The position numbers were made by a program, and so were the translations under genes. A stretch of 64,000 bases of DNA from Anderseniella sp963698275 (GTDB lineage: Bacteria; Pseudomonadota; Alphaproteobacteria; Rhizobiales; Aestuariivirgaceae): positions 1,550,001 through 1,614,000 of the forward strand of contig CAVOQE010000001.1 in the NCBI GenBank assembly GCA_963698275.1. The letters run 5' to 3'. The notes beneath the pieces were generated by a model, which was not told the DNA's origin, made no database searches, and saw only the letters and a program-made list of their open reading frames with translations. Positions 26,128 through 34,735 of this stretch are shown one piece after another (position 1 is the stretch's first letter; every line of letters begins with the position of its first letter).

Positions 26128-26619
26128 TCAGGCCTTGGCTTTTTCGTCCACCACTGGTTTTTCTTCGATCAAATTTACCTTACCGCCGGCCTTTTCAATG
26201 GCCGCGGTCGCAGATTTGGTTGCGTGGTTCACATGCAGGTCCAGCTTGGCCTTCAGTTCGCCCTTGCCGAGCACACGGACACCATCAAGCGGCTTAGACA
26301 CGATACCGGCGGCAACCAACGCAGCCAGGTCAACAGGCTTCTTGATATCAAGCTTCTTGGCATCAACAGCAGCCTGAAGACGGCTCAGATTGACTTCGTT
26401 GAACGACAACTGGTTCGGCTTGGTAAAGCCGCGCTTGGGCAGGCGCCGGTAAATCGGCATCTGGCCGCCCTCGAAGCCGAACTTGGGCCCACCTGCACGC
26501 GATCCCTGGCCCTTGTGGCCACGACCTGCAGTCTTGCCCTTGCCGGAACCGATACCACGGCCAACACGTGTGCGCTCTTTGCGGGCACCCGGATTGTCTG
26601 AAATTTCGTTGAGCTTCAT
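26128..26619 (-). CDS. rplO: 50S ribosomal protein L15
   Basis: The 163-residue product begins MKLNEISDNPGARKERTRVGRGIGSGKGKTAGRGHKGQ, the L15 N-terminal arm that threads into 23S rRNA. The central GGPKFGFEGGQMPIYRRLPKRGF is diagnostic. The C-terminus is slightly longer than in E. coli (144 residues) and charged. Confidence 0.98.
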   Translation of the reverse strand: MKLNEISDNPGARKERTRVGRGIGSGKGKTAGRGHKGQGSRAGGPKFGFEGGQMPIYRRLPKRGFTKPNQLSFNEVNLSRLQAAVDAKKLDIKKPVDLAALVAAGIVSKPLDGVRVLGKGELKAKLDLHVNHATKSATAAIEKAGGKVNLIEEKPVVDEKAKA

Positions 26620-26667
26620 TGTCTTTGCTTCTCTTGTAACTGGTTGATCGCGTAACGCGAAAAATCT

Positions 26668-26862
26668 CTACTGACTGTCCACAACGCGAACAAGGTGTGC
26701 AACCTTGGCAATCATGCCGCGAACGGCAGGCGTGTCTTCCAGGGTGCGCGTACGGTTCATCTTGTTGAGACCCAGGCCAACAAGAGTGGCACGCTGATCG
26801 GCCGGACGGCGAAGCGGCGATCCAATCTGCTGGACAGTGACGGTCTTTTTATCCTTGGCCAT
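26668..26862 (-). CDS. rpmD: 50S ribosomal protein L30
   Basis: The 64-residue product (MAKDKKTVTVQQIGSPLRRP) has the L30 pattern of two short strands and helices with TLVGLGLNKMNRTRTLEDTP. The ATG at 26862 has AGGA at the right distance, while an in-frame ATG at 26874 has none. Confidence 0.96.
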   Translation of the reverse strand: MAKDKKTVTVQQIGSPLRRPADQRATLVGLGLNKMNRTRTLEDTPAVRGMIAKVAHLVRVVDSQ

Positions 26863-26908
26863 GATATTCCTCAATCAACCATTTTTGTATCGGCGCAGCT
26901 CCGCCTGA

Positions 26909-27457
26909 TCAATCTGCTGAGATCTCGCCATCCTTACGGCGCGAAATGATGTCTGATACTTTCTTGCCGCGACGCGCAGCGACCGAACGTGGGCTGGTCT
27001 CGTGCTTGAGCGCATCAAAAGTTGCCCGAACCATGTTGTAGGGGTTCGAGGTTCCGATTGACTTTGCAACCACGTCCTGCATGCCGACGCTTTCGAACAC
27101 CGCACGCATCGGTCCACCGGCAATGATGCCGGTACCGGCAGGTGCCGAGCGAAGCACGACACGGCCCGCGCCATGGCGACCGGCTACATCGTGATGCAAT
27201 GTCCGGCCTTCGCGCAGCGGAACACGGATCATTTCGCGTTTCGCGCTTTCAGTTGCCTTGCGGATCGCCTCAGGCACTTCACGCGCCTTGCCGTGACCAA
27301 ATCCGACACGGCCCTTCTGGTCTCCAACAACAACGAGAGCGGCAAAGCCGAACCTGCGGCCACCCTTGACAACCTTGGCGACACGGTTGATGTGGACGAG
27401 CTTGTCAACAAACTCACTGTCCTGATCCCGGTCCCGGCGTTCGCGTTCTCTAGCCAT
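26909..27457 (-). CDS. rpsE: 30S ribosomal protein S5
   Basis: The 182-residue product has the double-stranded-RNA-binding-like N-terminal domain (DKLVHINRVAKVVKGGRRFGFAALVVVGD) and the C-terminal domain with GRVVLRSAPAGTGIIAGGPMRAV. It has a charged N-terminal extension (MARERERRDRDQDSEF), longer than in E. coli. No change is seen in the spectinomycin-linked loop VVKGGRRF. Confidence 0.98.
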   Translation of the reverse strand: MARERERRDRDQDSEFVDKLVHINRVAKVVKGGRRFGFAALVVVGDQKGRVGFGHGKAREVPEAIRKATESAKREMIRVPLREGRTLHHDVAGRHGAGRVVLRSAPAGTGIIAGGPMRAVFESVGMQDVVAKSIGTSNPYNMVRATFDALKHETSPRSVAARRGKKVSDIISRRKDGEISAD

Positions 27458-27487
27458 GTATCTATACCTGCTTCTCAGTCAAAATTG

Positions 27488-27850
27488 TTAGAACTTCAGA
27501 CCGCCTTCGCGGGCTGCGTCAGCCAGGGTCTTGACCCGGCCATGATAAAGATATCCGCCACGATCGAAAACAACCGTATCAACGCCTGCCTTCTTTGCGC
27601 GCTCGGCTACCAGCTTGCCGACAGCTGCGGCTGCAGCCGTATCAGCGCCGGTTTTCAGCGAACCACGCAGGTCTTTTTCAAGCGTGGAGGCCGCAGCAAC
27701 AGTTACACCCTTCACATCATCGATGACCTGCACCGAGATGTTCTTGTGTGACCGGTTCACGCTGAGACGCGGACGACCATTGTTGTCGGCCTTCAGTTCC
27801 CGGCGGACGCGCTGCTTGCGGCGCTCACTAATTGTCAGTTTTGCAGACAT
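27488..27850 (-). CDS. rplR: 50S ribosomal protein L18
   Basis: The 120-residue product has the L18 hallmark RLSVNRSHKNISVQVIDD and a C-terminal VVFDRGGYLYHGRVKTLADAAREGGL that contacts 5S rRNA. The basic N-terminus (SERRKQRVRRELK) is typical. Confidence 0.98.
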   Translation of the reverse strand: MSAKLTISERRKQRVRRELKADNNGRPRLSVNRSHKNISVQVIDDVKGVTVAAASTLEKDLRGSLKTGADTAAAAAVGKLVAERAKKAGVDTVVFDRGGYLYHGRVKTLADAAREGGLKF

Positions 27851-27876
27851 TGTCTTAAAGCCCTTCAGCTCAACCG

Positions 27877-28410
27877 TTACTTCTTCTTGCCTTCCTTGCG
27901 GAAGATCGTCTCATCAGCGTACTTGACGCCTTTGCCCTTGTAAGGCTCCGGCGGACGCCACGCCCGAATTTCAGACGCCACCTGACCGACACGTTGCTTG
28001 TCGATGCCCGACACCACGATTTCCGTTGGCTTCGGCACCTTGATGTCGATGCCCTGCGGGATCGCATAAACCACGTCATGGCTGTAACCCAGATTGAGTT
28101 GCAGACCCTGACCCTGAAGCGCTGCACGATAACCAACACCGTTGATTTCGAGAGTCTTTGTGAAGCCGTCCGTGACCCCTGTGACCATGTTAGCGATCAA
28201 GGTGCGAGACAGACCCCAAGCAGACCGCGCCGGCTTCGACTGATCAACCGGCGACACAGTGATCTCGTCGTTCTCATGCTTGACTTCGACCAGGTCAACC
28301 AGCTGGACTTGCAATTCACCCTTGGAACCCTTGACCTTGACGGTCTGGCCTTCAAGGGTAACCGTTACACCACTTGGCACCGGTACCGGTTTTTTACCAA
28401 TACGAGACAT
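27877..28410 (-). CDS. rplF: 50S ribosomal protein L6
   Basis: The 177-residue product is a tandem of two related alpha/beta domains; SRIGKKPVPVPSGVTVTLEG opens the first, and PKPTEIVVSGIDKQRVGQVASEIRAWRPPEPYKGKGVKY is the diagnostic second-domain tail. L6 lies near the factor-binding centre. Confidence 0.98.
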   Translation of the reverse strand: MSRIGKKPVPVPSGVTVTLEGQTVKVKGSKGELQVQLVDLVEVKHENDEITVSPVDQSKPARSAWGLSRTLIANMVTGVTDGFTKTLEINGVGYRAALQGQGLQLNLGYSHDVVYAIPQGIDIKVPKPTEIVVSGIDKQRVGQVASEIRAWRPPEPYKGKGVKYADETIFRKEGKKK

Positions 28411-28504
28411 GGGCTTCCTTGCCTCCGATCCTTAATTCACTGCCACCTGCCCTTGCTCGGACACCAACAGAAACAAAACACTAAGCGTGTATCTTCTCAC
28501 AGCC

Positions 28505-28903
28505 TTAAAAGACCGTGCAGAGGACCTCGCCACCAACATTATTTTCACGTGCCTGGCTGTCAGACATGACACCCTTCGATGTGGACATGATTGCCACACC
28601 AAGGCCATTATAGATTGTCGGCAATTCACCGACAGATGCGTATACACGCCGGCCCGGCTTGGACACGCGCTTGATTTCGCGAATGCCCGGCTCACCGTCA
28701 AAATACTTCAGTTCAACTTCGAGTTCGGCCTGGCCGGTTGTCCGCTCGGTTACTGCGAACCCGCGAATGTAACCTTCAGACTGCAATACTTCCAGCACAC
28801 GCTCACGCAGACGCGATGACGGGCTTGCCACCTTGGACTTGCCACGCTGCTGCGCATTGCGGATGCGGGTCAACATATCGCCGATTGGATCCGTGACGTT
28901 CAT
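28505..28903 (-). CDS. rpsH: 30S ribosomal protein S8
   Basis: The 132-residue product starts MNVTDPIGDMLTRIRNAQQRGKSKV and ends with the STSKGVMSDSQARENNVGGEVLCTVF motif of S8. In E. coli S8 represses translation of the spc operon; any such site here would lie near rplE but cannot be identified by eye. Confidence 0.98.
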   Translation of the reverse strand: MNVTDPIGDMLTRIRNAQQRGKSKVASPSSRLRERVLEVLQSEGYIRGFAVTERTTGQAELEVELKYFDGEPGIREIKRVSKPGRRVYASVGELPTIYNGLGVAIMSTSKGVMSDSQARENNVGGEVLCTVF

Positions 28904-28937
28904 TTTTCGCTCTTTCCTTTAGAACCTTGGCGCGCCG

Positions 28938-29243
28938 TTACCAGCTAGACTTGACCACACCGGGGATCAGTCCCTGGTTGGCGAGATCACGCAGTGCAAT
29001 TCGAGACATGGCCATCTTGCGATAATACCCGCGTGGACGACCGGAGATTTCACAACGGTTGCGCACCCGGATGGCGGCAGAGTTGCGGGGCAATTCAGCC
29101 AGCTTCAAGCGGGCAGCAAAGCGTTCTTCCATCGGAAGCGATTTGTCGTTGGCAATAGCACGCAGATGTGCGCGCTTGCCAGCATACTGCTTCACCAGAC
29201 GCTTGCGCTTGTTGTTCTTCTCAATTGCACTTTTCTTTGCCAT
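28938..29243 (-). CDS. rpsN: 30S ribosomal protein S14, zinc-free form
   Basis: The 101-residue product is the long S14 form without the CxxC zinc motifs (only one Cys, in RNRCEISGRPRGYYRKM). The N-terminal helix is basic (MAKKSAIEKNNKRKRLVKQY). No second, zinc-type S14 gene is seen in the window. Confidence 0.97.
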   Translation of the reverse strand: MAKKSAIEKNNKRKRLVKQYAGKRAHLRAIANDKSLPMEERFAARLKLAELPRNSAAIRVRNRCEISGRPRGYYRKMAMSRIALRDLANQGLIPGVVKSSW

Positions 29244-29276
29244 GAGTTCTTCCGTTTCCTTGTTCTTCTCGCCGCT

Positions 29277-29855
29277 TTACGCCGCAGCCTGCTGGCCTTG
29301 CCGTATGCGGAACGGGAAGTTGAATGCCGCCAGCAGCGCCCGAGCTTCGTCGTTGGTGTTTGCTGTCGTACAAATTACAATGTCCAGTCCCCACATGCGG
29401 TCGATCTTGTCGTAATCGATCTCCGGGAACACGATGTGTTCTTTCAGGCCGGTGGCATAATTGCCGTGCCCGTCAAAGCTTTGATCCGAAAGGCCGCGAA
29501 AGTCGCGAACCCGTGGCAGCGCAACATTGATGTAACGATCGAGAAATTCGTACATCTGCTGCTTGCGCAGGGTCACCTTGACACCAATGTCCATGCCTTC
29601 GCGAAGCTTGAACGTCGCGATTGACTTGCGGGCCTTGGTAACCGTGACCTTCTGACCGGCGATCTTGGTCAGTTCTTCCGCGGCCACCTTGACCAGCTTG
29701 GAATCGCCAACGGCATCACCGACACCCATGTTGAGCACGATCTTGTCGAGCTTGGGCACCTGCATCGGGTTCGTGTAACTGAACTGTTCGATCAGTTTTG
29801 CGCGGATCTCGTCGTCATAAAGCTTGCGCAGACGTGGTACATATACATCAGCCAT
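29277..29855 (-). CDS. rplE: 50S ribosomal protein L5
   Basis: The 192-residue product has MQVPKLDKIVLNMGVGDAVGDSK, ITGQK-type GQKVTVTKARKSIATFKLREG and the C-terminal VFPEIDYDKIDRMWGLDIVI motif. L5 binds 5S rRNA. Its start overlaps the end of rplX by 8 bases. Confidence 0.98.
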   Translation of the reverse strand: MADVYVPRLRKLYDDEIRAKLIEQFSYTNPMQVPKLDKIVLNMGVGDAVGDSKLVKVAAEELTKIAGQKVTVTKARKSIATFKLREGMDIGVKVTLRKQQMYEFLDRYINVALPRVRDFRGLSDQSFDGHGNYATGLKEHIVFPEIDYDKIDRMWGLDIVICTTANTNDEARALLAAFNFPFRIRQGQQAAA

Positions 29856-30171
29856 CGATCACCTCCCCGGAGCGCCTTGCGACCCGGACTTTCTTGCCGT
29901 CATCGAGAACCTTGTACCCGACGCGTGTTGCCTTGCCGTCCTTGGGATCAATGTGCGCCAGATTGGACACATGGATGGACAGCTCCTTGCTGACGATGCC
30001 ACCTTCTTGAGCAGCGGTCTGCTTCTGGTGCTTACGCGCAACATTTACGCCGCTTACAACGGCACGATTTTCCTTCGGCAACATCTTGAGCACGTCACCT
30101 GACTTGCCCTTGTCCTTGCCGGCAACCACAATCACGCGGTCACCCTTTTTGAGCTTAAACTTTACAGCCAT
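29848..30171 (-). CDS. rplX: 50S ribosomal protein L24
   Basis: The 107-residue product has the KOW motif KKGDRVIVVAGKDKGKSGDVLKM and the following NRAVVSGVNVARKHQKQ. The ATG at 30171 overlaps the rplN stop (ATGA); a GTG directly before it is also possible. L24 starts assembly of the large subunit. Confidence 0.97.
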   Translation of the reverse strand: MAVKFKLKKGDRVIVVAGKDKGKSGDVLKMLPKENRAVVSGVNVARKHQKQTAAQEGGIVSKELSIHVSNLAHIDPKDGKATRVGYKVLDDGKKVRVARRSGEVIDG

Positions 30172-30539
30172 CACAGCACCTCCGGTGCAAGCGAAATAAT
30201 CTTCATGTGGTTGCGGCCGCGCAGTTCACGAGGAACAGGGCCAAAAATACGAGTTCCAACCGGCTCGCCCTGGTTGTTGATCAACACAGCGGCATTACGG
30301 TCAAAGCGGATTGCAGACCCATCACCACGTTGAATGTCCTTTGCGGTGCGCACAACGACCGCCTTCATCACGGCGCCCTTCTTGACGCGGCCGCGCGGAA
30401 TGGCATCCTTGATGGATACGACGATGATATCGCCGACGCGCGCATATTTACGCTTCGAACCACCCAGCACCTTGATGCACTGGACGCGGCGAGCGCCGGA
30501 ATTATCGGCGACGTCGAGATTTGTTTCTACCTGGATCAT
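30171..30539 (-). CDS. rplN: 50S ribosomal protein L14
   Basis: The 122-residue product has the canonical MIQVETNLDVADNSGARRVQCIKV start and the GEPVGTRIFGPVPRELR end. Length equals the family standard. It is coupled to rplX. Confidence 0.98.
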   Translation of the reverse strand: MIQVETNLDVADNSGARRVQCIKVLGGSKRKYARVGDIIVVSIKDAIPRGRVKKGAVMKAVVVRTAKDIQRGDGSAIRFDRNAAVLINNQGEPVGTRIFGPVPRELRGRNHMKIISLAPEVL

Positions 30540-30624
30540 GGCTTCATCCGTTGTTCTTGATGCCCGTTCGCCCTGTCGTTCTTGATCAGCGGCGCAGCGG
30601 CACGTTCAAATTCTATTGTCAGAC

Positions 30625-30855
30625 CTATTCGGCGACCAGCGCCCAGGTCTTGTTGCGCGACAACGGACGACATTCTTCGATACGAACGATGTCCCCTGTC
30701 TTTGCAGTATTTGCTTCATCATGTGCATGGTACTTCTTGGTACGGCGCACGGTCTTTTTCATCATCGGGTGGGTAAAACGGCGTTCGACACGAACAACAA
30801 TGGTCTTGTCGTTTTTGTCGCTTACCACGACACCCTGTAGGATACGTTTGGGCAT
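30625..30855 (-). CDS. rpsQ: 30S ribosomal protein S17
   Basis: The 76-residue product starts MPKRILQGVVVSDKNDKTIVV and continues with the S17 OB-fold pattern (RRTKKYHAHDEANTAKTGDIVRIEECRPLS). An in-frame ORF continues upstream to 30927, but that part overlaps rpmC and is not conserved. Confidence 0.97.
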   Translation of the reverse strand: MPKRILQGVVVSDKNDKTIVVRVERRFTHPMMKKTVRRTKKYHAHDEANTAKTGDIVRIEECRPLSRNKTWALVAE

Positions 30856-30871
30856 GGGCTCGAAACTCCAA

Positions 30872-31075
30872 TCAATTCGCTGGTACAGCGACAGCGCGTG
30901 AATGCTGTGCCGTCTTGATGCGGGCAATGTCGCGGCGCACCTGGCGAACCCGCGCGGTATTGTCGATCTGACCTGATGCCTTCTGGAAGCGCAGGTTGAA
31001 CTGCTCCTTCTTCAGCTTGAGCAGCTCATCCTTGAGCTGGTCGTCGGTCATCTGTTTAACTTCACTGGCTTTCAT
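30872..31075 (-). CDS. rpmC: 50S ribosomal protein L29
   Basis: The 67-residue product is two helices: MKASEVKQMTDDQLKDELLKL and NTARVRQVRRDIARIKTAQ. KEQFNLRFQKASGQ is the L29 signature. L29 sits at the exit of the peptide tunnel. Confidence 0.97.
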   Translation of the reverse strand: MKASEVKQMTDDQLKDELLKLKKEQFNLRFQKASGQIDNTARVRQVRRDIARIKTAQHSRAVAVPAN

Positions 31076-31112
31076 GGCCTTACCTCAAATCCAATCGCTT
31101 AACGCTGCTAGT

Positions 31113-31526
31113 TCACTCACCAAGGCGCGCAACAAAACGCGTCTTGATCGGCAGCTTTGCTGCAGCCAGCGTCATGGCTTCCTGCGCGATTTCGCGCGAT
31201 ACACCATCAACTTCAAACATGATGCGGCCCGGGTGAACCCGTGCGCACCAGTATTCTACAGAGCCTTTGCCCTTACCCATGCGGACTTCGGTAGGCTTCT
31301 TTGAAACCGGCAGGTCAGGAAATATCCGGATCCAGACACGACCGGCACGTTTCATGTGACGTGTCATGGCACGACGTGCGGCTTCGATCTGGCGCGCGGT
31401 AACACGGGCAGGCTCCTGAGCCTTCAGGCCAAAGGTGCCGAAGTTCAACTCATATCCGCCCTTGGCAACACCGCTGATGCGGCCTTTGTGTGCCTTGCGG
31501 AACTTTGTGCGTTTTGGCTGCAGCAT
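31113..31526 (-). CDS. rplP: 50S ribosomal protein L16
   Basis: The 137-residue product shows MLQPKRTKFRKAHKGRISG, the tRNA-contacting region TARQIEAARRAMTRHMKRAG and RMGKGKG. The conserved Arg in RMGKGKGSVEYW that is hydroxylated by YcfD in E. coli is present. Confidence 0.98.
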   Translation of the reverse strand: MLQPKRTKFRKAHKGRISGVAKGGYELNFGTFGLKAQEPARVTARQIEAARRAMTRHMKRAGRVWIRIFPDLPVSKKPTEVRMGKGKGSVEYWCARVHPGRIMFEVDGVSREIAQEAMTLAAAKLPIKTRFVARLGE

Positions 31527-31563
31527 TGTACTGTTTCCTGCTTAATCCAATTAATCTTCGGTT

Positions 31564-32283
31564 CTAACGACGCGCGTCGTCACGGTCGCGGCGCGGGCGT
31601 GGGCCCCCGCCTTCCTGCATTGCCTGAATCCGCTTGTCCTGCGCCATCGGGTCATGTTCAAGAATTTCACCCTTGAAGATCCAGACCTTGATACCGTTGG
31701 TACCGTAAGCGGTATGTGCGGTTGCAACGCCGTAATCCACATCGGCACGCAATGTATGAAGTGGAACGCGGCCTTCGCGATACCATTCCGTACGAGCGAT
31801 TTCAGCACCGCCAAGACGGCCAGAACACGTGATACGAATACCTTCAGCACCCATGCGCATGGCAGACTGCACTGCCCGCTTCATGGCACGGCGAAACGCG
31901 ATACGGCGTTCGAGCTGCTGGGCAATATTGTCAGCAACCAGGTTGGCGTCGATCTCAGGCTTGCGCACTTCAACAATGTTGAGGTGAACTTCGCTGTCGG
32001 TCATCGCAGACACATCACGGCGCAGCTTTTCGATATCTGCACCCTTCTTGCCGATGACAACACCGGGACGAGCCGAATAGATCGTCACGCGGCACTTCTT
32101 GTGCGGACGCTCGATGATGATGCGCGAGATACCGGCCTGCTTCAGCTTCTCACGCAGATATTCGCGAATGCGGAAATCTTCGTGCAAAAGCTTGGGATAT
32201 TCGGCTCCATCAGCGAACCAGCGGCTATCCCAGGTACGGTTGATACCGAGGCGGAAACCGATCGGATTGACTTTCTGACCCAT
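31564..32283 (-). CDS. rpsC: 30S ribosomal protein S3
   Basis: The 239-residue product begins MGQKVNPIGFRLGINRTWDS, has the KH RNA-binding motif (VVIGKKGADIEKLRRDV) and a C-terminal VDYGVATAHTAYGTNGIKVWIFKGE. The tail is basic and Arg-rich (GGGPRPRRDRDDARR). Its ATG shares one base with the rplV stop. Confidence 0.98.
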   Translation of the reverse strand: MGQKVNPIGFRLGINRTWDSRWFADGAEYPKLLHEDFRIREYLREKLKQAGISRIIIERPHKKCRVTIYSARPGVVIGKKGADIEKLRRDVSAMTDSEVHLNIVEVRKPEIDANLVADNIAQQLERRIAFRRAMKRAVQSAMRMGAEGIRITCSGRLGGAEIARTEWYREGRVPLHTLRADVDYGVATAHTAYGTNGIKVWIFKGEILEHDPMAQDKRIQAMQEGGGPRPRRDRDDARR

Positions 32284-32663
32284 CAGACGGCCTCCTCGAC
32301 CTGGCGCACGATAATCGTGATCTCACTGAAGAATTTCTCGATCTTGCCTACACGACCACGAGCCCGTGGCTTGAAGCGCTTCATGACCATTTTCTTCCCA
32401 ACATAAGCTTCCGACACGATGAGCTCGTTAATATCGAGATCATGGTTGTTTTCAGCGTTTGCAATGGCTGATTCCAGCGTCTTCTTGACATCACCGGCAA
32501 TACGGCGACGCGAGAAGGTGAGATCAGCAAGTGCTGCTTCGACCTTCTTGCCACGAATGATCGTTGCAATATCATTCAGTTTGCGCGGGCTCACACGCAG
32601 ATTGCGCGTGACAGCCTTTGCTTCGTTGTCCGGAAGGACGCGTGCTCTGGACGCCTTACCCAT
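32283..32663 (-). CDS. rplV: 50S ribosomal protein L22
   Basis: The 126-residue product has the core RNLRVSPRKLNDIATIIRGKKVEAAL and the beta hairpin FKPRARGRVGKIEKFFSEITIIV that lines the peptide tunnel. The hairpin shows no deletion of the macrolide-resistance type. Confidence 0.98.
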   Translation of the reverse strand: MGKASRARVLPDNEAKAVTRNLRVSPRKLNDIATIIRGKKVEAALADLTFSRRRIAGDVKKTLESAIANAENNHDLDINELIVSEAYVGKKMVMKRFKPRARGRVGKIEKFFSEITIIVRQVEEAV

Positions 32664-32669
32664 TTGTCC

Positions 32670-32945
32670 TTACCTCTTCGACTTCTTGTCGGCCTGGTGG
32701 CCGTAATAGGTCCGGCTCGGCGCGAACTCGCCCAGCTTGTGACCAACCATGTCTTCAGACACATTCACAGGAATGTGCTTGTTTCCGTTGTGCACACCGA
32801 ACGTCAGACCGACGAACTGCGGCAGGATTGTCGAGCGACGGCTCCAGGTCTTGATAACCTGATTACGGCCGGAGCTGCGGGCAGCTTCCGCTTTCTTGAG
32901 CAGATACCCGTCTACGAACGGGCCTTTATGCAGTGAACGAGCCAT
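32670..32945 (-). CDS. rpsS: 30S ribosomal protein S19
   Basis: The 91-residue product starts MARSLHKGPFVDGYLLKKAE and contains TWSRRSTILPQFVGLTFGVHNG and MVGHKLGEFAPSRTYYGH, the S19 signature. It sits 12 bases after rplB and 6 bases before rplV. Confidence 0.98.
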   Translation of the reverse strand: MARSLHKGPFVDGYLLKKAEAARSSGRNQVIKTWSRRSTILPQFVGLTFGVHNGNKHIPVNVSEDMVGHKLGEFAPSRTYYGHQADKKSKR

Positions 32946-32957
32946 TCAACCTAACCC

Positions 32958-33794
32958 TTATCTCTTCTTGCGCTGGTGGCGCGAACGAACAATGAATTTG
33001 TCCGATGATCTGTTTGTACGTGTCTTCTTGCCCTTGGTCGGCTTGCCCCACGGGGTCACCGGATGACGACCACCTGATGTGCGACCCTCACCGCCACCGT
33101 GCGGGTGATCAACCGGGTTCATGGCAACGCCACGAACCACAGGGCGGCGGCCACGCCAGCGCGAACGCCCGGCCTTGCCGTCATTGGTGTTCATGTGGTC
33201 CTGGTTCGATACAGCACCAACCGTTGCGCGGCACTCTGAAGAAACCATCCGGGTCTCACCGGACTTGAGCCGCAACAGCGCCATGGAACGGTCACGACCG
33301 ACCAACTGGGCATAGGCACCTGCAGAGCGTGCGATCTGGCCACCCTTGCCCGGCTTCATCTCCACATTGTGGATGATGGTGCCTACAGGAATATTGCCAA
33401 GCGGCATGCAGTTGCCGGGTTTAACGTCGACACCGGTGGTGCCGGTTACAACCTGGTCGCCCTCGTTCAGGCGCTGCGGTGCAAGAATGTAAGACAGTGT
33501 GCCGTCTTCATACTTCAGCAGCGCGATGAAAGCGGTGCGGTTTGGGTCATATTCAATACGTTCAACGCTGGCCGTGCCTTCGCGTGTCCGCTTGAAATCG
33601 ATAATACGATAGGTGCGCTTGTGCCCGCCGCCACGTGAAAACGAGGTCTGACGGCCATGGTTGTTGCGGCCACCGCTCTTGGACAGACCCTCAGTAAGGG
33701 TCTTGACAGGCTTGCCCTTCCACAGACCGGAGCGGTCAACAATGACCAGCTGCCGCTGTCCTGGCGTATTGGGCTTGAACTTTTTCAGTGCCAT
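32958..33794 (-). CDS. rplB: 50S ribosomal protein L2
   Basis: The 278-residue product has MALKKFKPNTPGQRQLVIVD, SGGRNNHGRQTSFSRGGGHKR and the C-terminal GVAMNPVDHPHGGGEGRTSGGRHPV, whose His is needed for peptidyl-transferase assembly. It lies 31 bases after rplW. Confidence 0.98.
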   Translation of the reverse strand: MALKKFKPNTPGQRQLVIVDRSGLWKGKPVKTLTEGLSKSGGRNNHGRQTSFSRGGGHKRTYRIIDFKRTREGTASVERIEYDPNRTAFIALLKYEDGTLSYILAPQRLNEGDQVVTGTTGVDVKPGNCMPLGNIPVGTIIHNVEMKPGKGGQIARSAGAYAQLVGRDRSMALLRLKSGETRMVSSECRATVGAVSNQDHMNTNDGKAGRSRWRGRRPVVRGVAMNPVDHPHGGGEGRTSGGRHPVTPWGKPTKGKKTRTNRSSDKFIVRSRHQRKKR

Positions 33795-33824
33795 GGTTTA
33801 CGTCTCAATCGCTCAAATTAAACT

Positions 33825-34118
33825 TTAAAGCCCGGTTGTCACGTCGATGGACTGACCATCTTCAAGTGTGACAATCGCTTTTTTAACATCACTCTGCCGA
33901 CCCCGAATGCCACGGAAGCGCTTGGTCTTGCCCTTGCGAACCAGTGTATTCACTGCTTTCACCTTGACATTGAACAGCTCTTCAACGGCTTTCTTGATTT
34001 CCGGCTTGGAAGCCGTACCGGCAACATTGAAAACCACCTGATTGGCTTCACTCAACAATGTCGCCTTCTCGGTAATCGATGGTGCGCGGATAATGTCGTA
34101 GTTCTTTTCCATGCTCAT
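33825..34118 (-). CDS. rplW: 50S ribosomal protein L23
   Basis: The 97-residue product has YDIIRAPSITEKATLL and NVKVKAVNTLVRKGKTKRFRG, the L23 core that docks trigger factor and SRP at the tunnel exit. The start at 34118 overlaps the rplD stop (ATGA); an ATG two codons downstream is an alternative. Confidence 0.97.
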   Translation of the reverse strand: MSMEKNYDIIRAPSITEKATLLSEANQVVFNVAGTASKPEIKKAVEELFNVKVKAVNTLVRKGKTKRFRGIRGRQSDVKKAIVTLEDGQSIDVTTGL

Positions 34119-34735
34119 TTGAACCGCGCCTCCAGCGCTTCAACAGCAGCCTTGGTCAGAACTAGGTTCTGACGGCGCAGGATGTCGTACACATTAATAC
34201 CCTGCACTGGCAACACATCGACATTGATCAGGTTGCTGGCTGCCTTGGCGAAATTTTCATTCACTTCAGCGCCGTCAATCACCAGTACATTGGTCAGGCC
34301 AAGCTTTGAAAACGCCCCGGCCAGATCCTTGGTCTTCGGTGTCTTGACTTCCGAACTGTCCAGAATGATCAGCTCGTTGGCCTTGACCTTGGCTGACAGC
34401 GCATGACGCAGGGCCAGTGCCCGGACCTTCTTGGGAAGACCCGTTGCGTGACTGCGCACGACCGGCCCATGAGCCTTGCCACCCCCGACAAAAATACCAA
34501 CCCGGCGTGAACCATGACGTGCGGTGCCGCCGCCCTTCTGACGTCCGTAGCGAGCGCCGGTGCGGTTGATTTCAGCACGGCCCTTGGTCTTGTGGGTACC
34601 GGCGCGGCGCTTGGCCAACTGCCAGGTCACCATGCGGTGCAACAGGTCGCCGCGCGGCTCGAGACCAAAAATCTCGTCGGACAGATCAACCGTGCCGGCC
34701 TTTTTGGCTTCCAGTGTTTGAATATCAGTTTTCAT
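34115..34735 (-). CDS. rplD: 50S ribosomal protein L4
   Basis: The 206-residue product has the tunnel loop RAEINRTGARYGRQKGGGTARHGSRR and the Rossmann-like body. In E. coli L4 represses the S10 operon and binds RNase E. The start overlaps the rplC stop by 4 bases. Confidence 0.98.
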   Translation of the reverse strand: MKTDIQTLEAKKAGTVDLSDEIFGLEPRGDLLHRMVTWQLAKRRAGTHKTKGRAEINRTGARYGRQKGGGTARHGSRRVGIFVGGGKAHGPVVRSHATGLPKKVRALALRHALSAKVKANELIILDSSEVKTPKTKDLAGAFSKLGLTNVLVIDGAEVNENFAKAASNLINVDVLPVQGINVYDILRRQNLVLTKAAVEALEARFK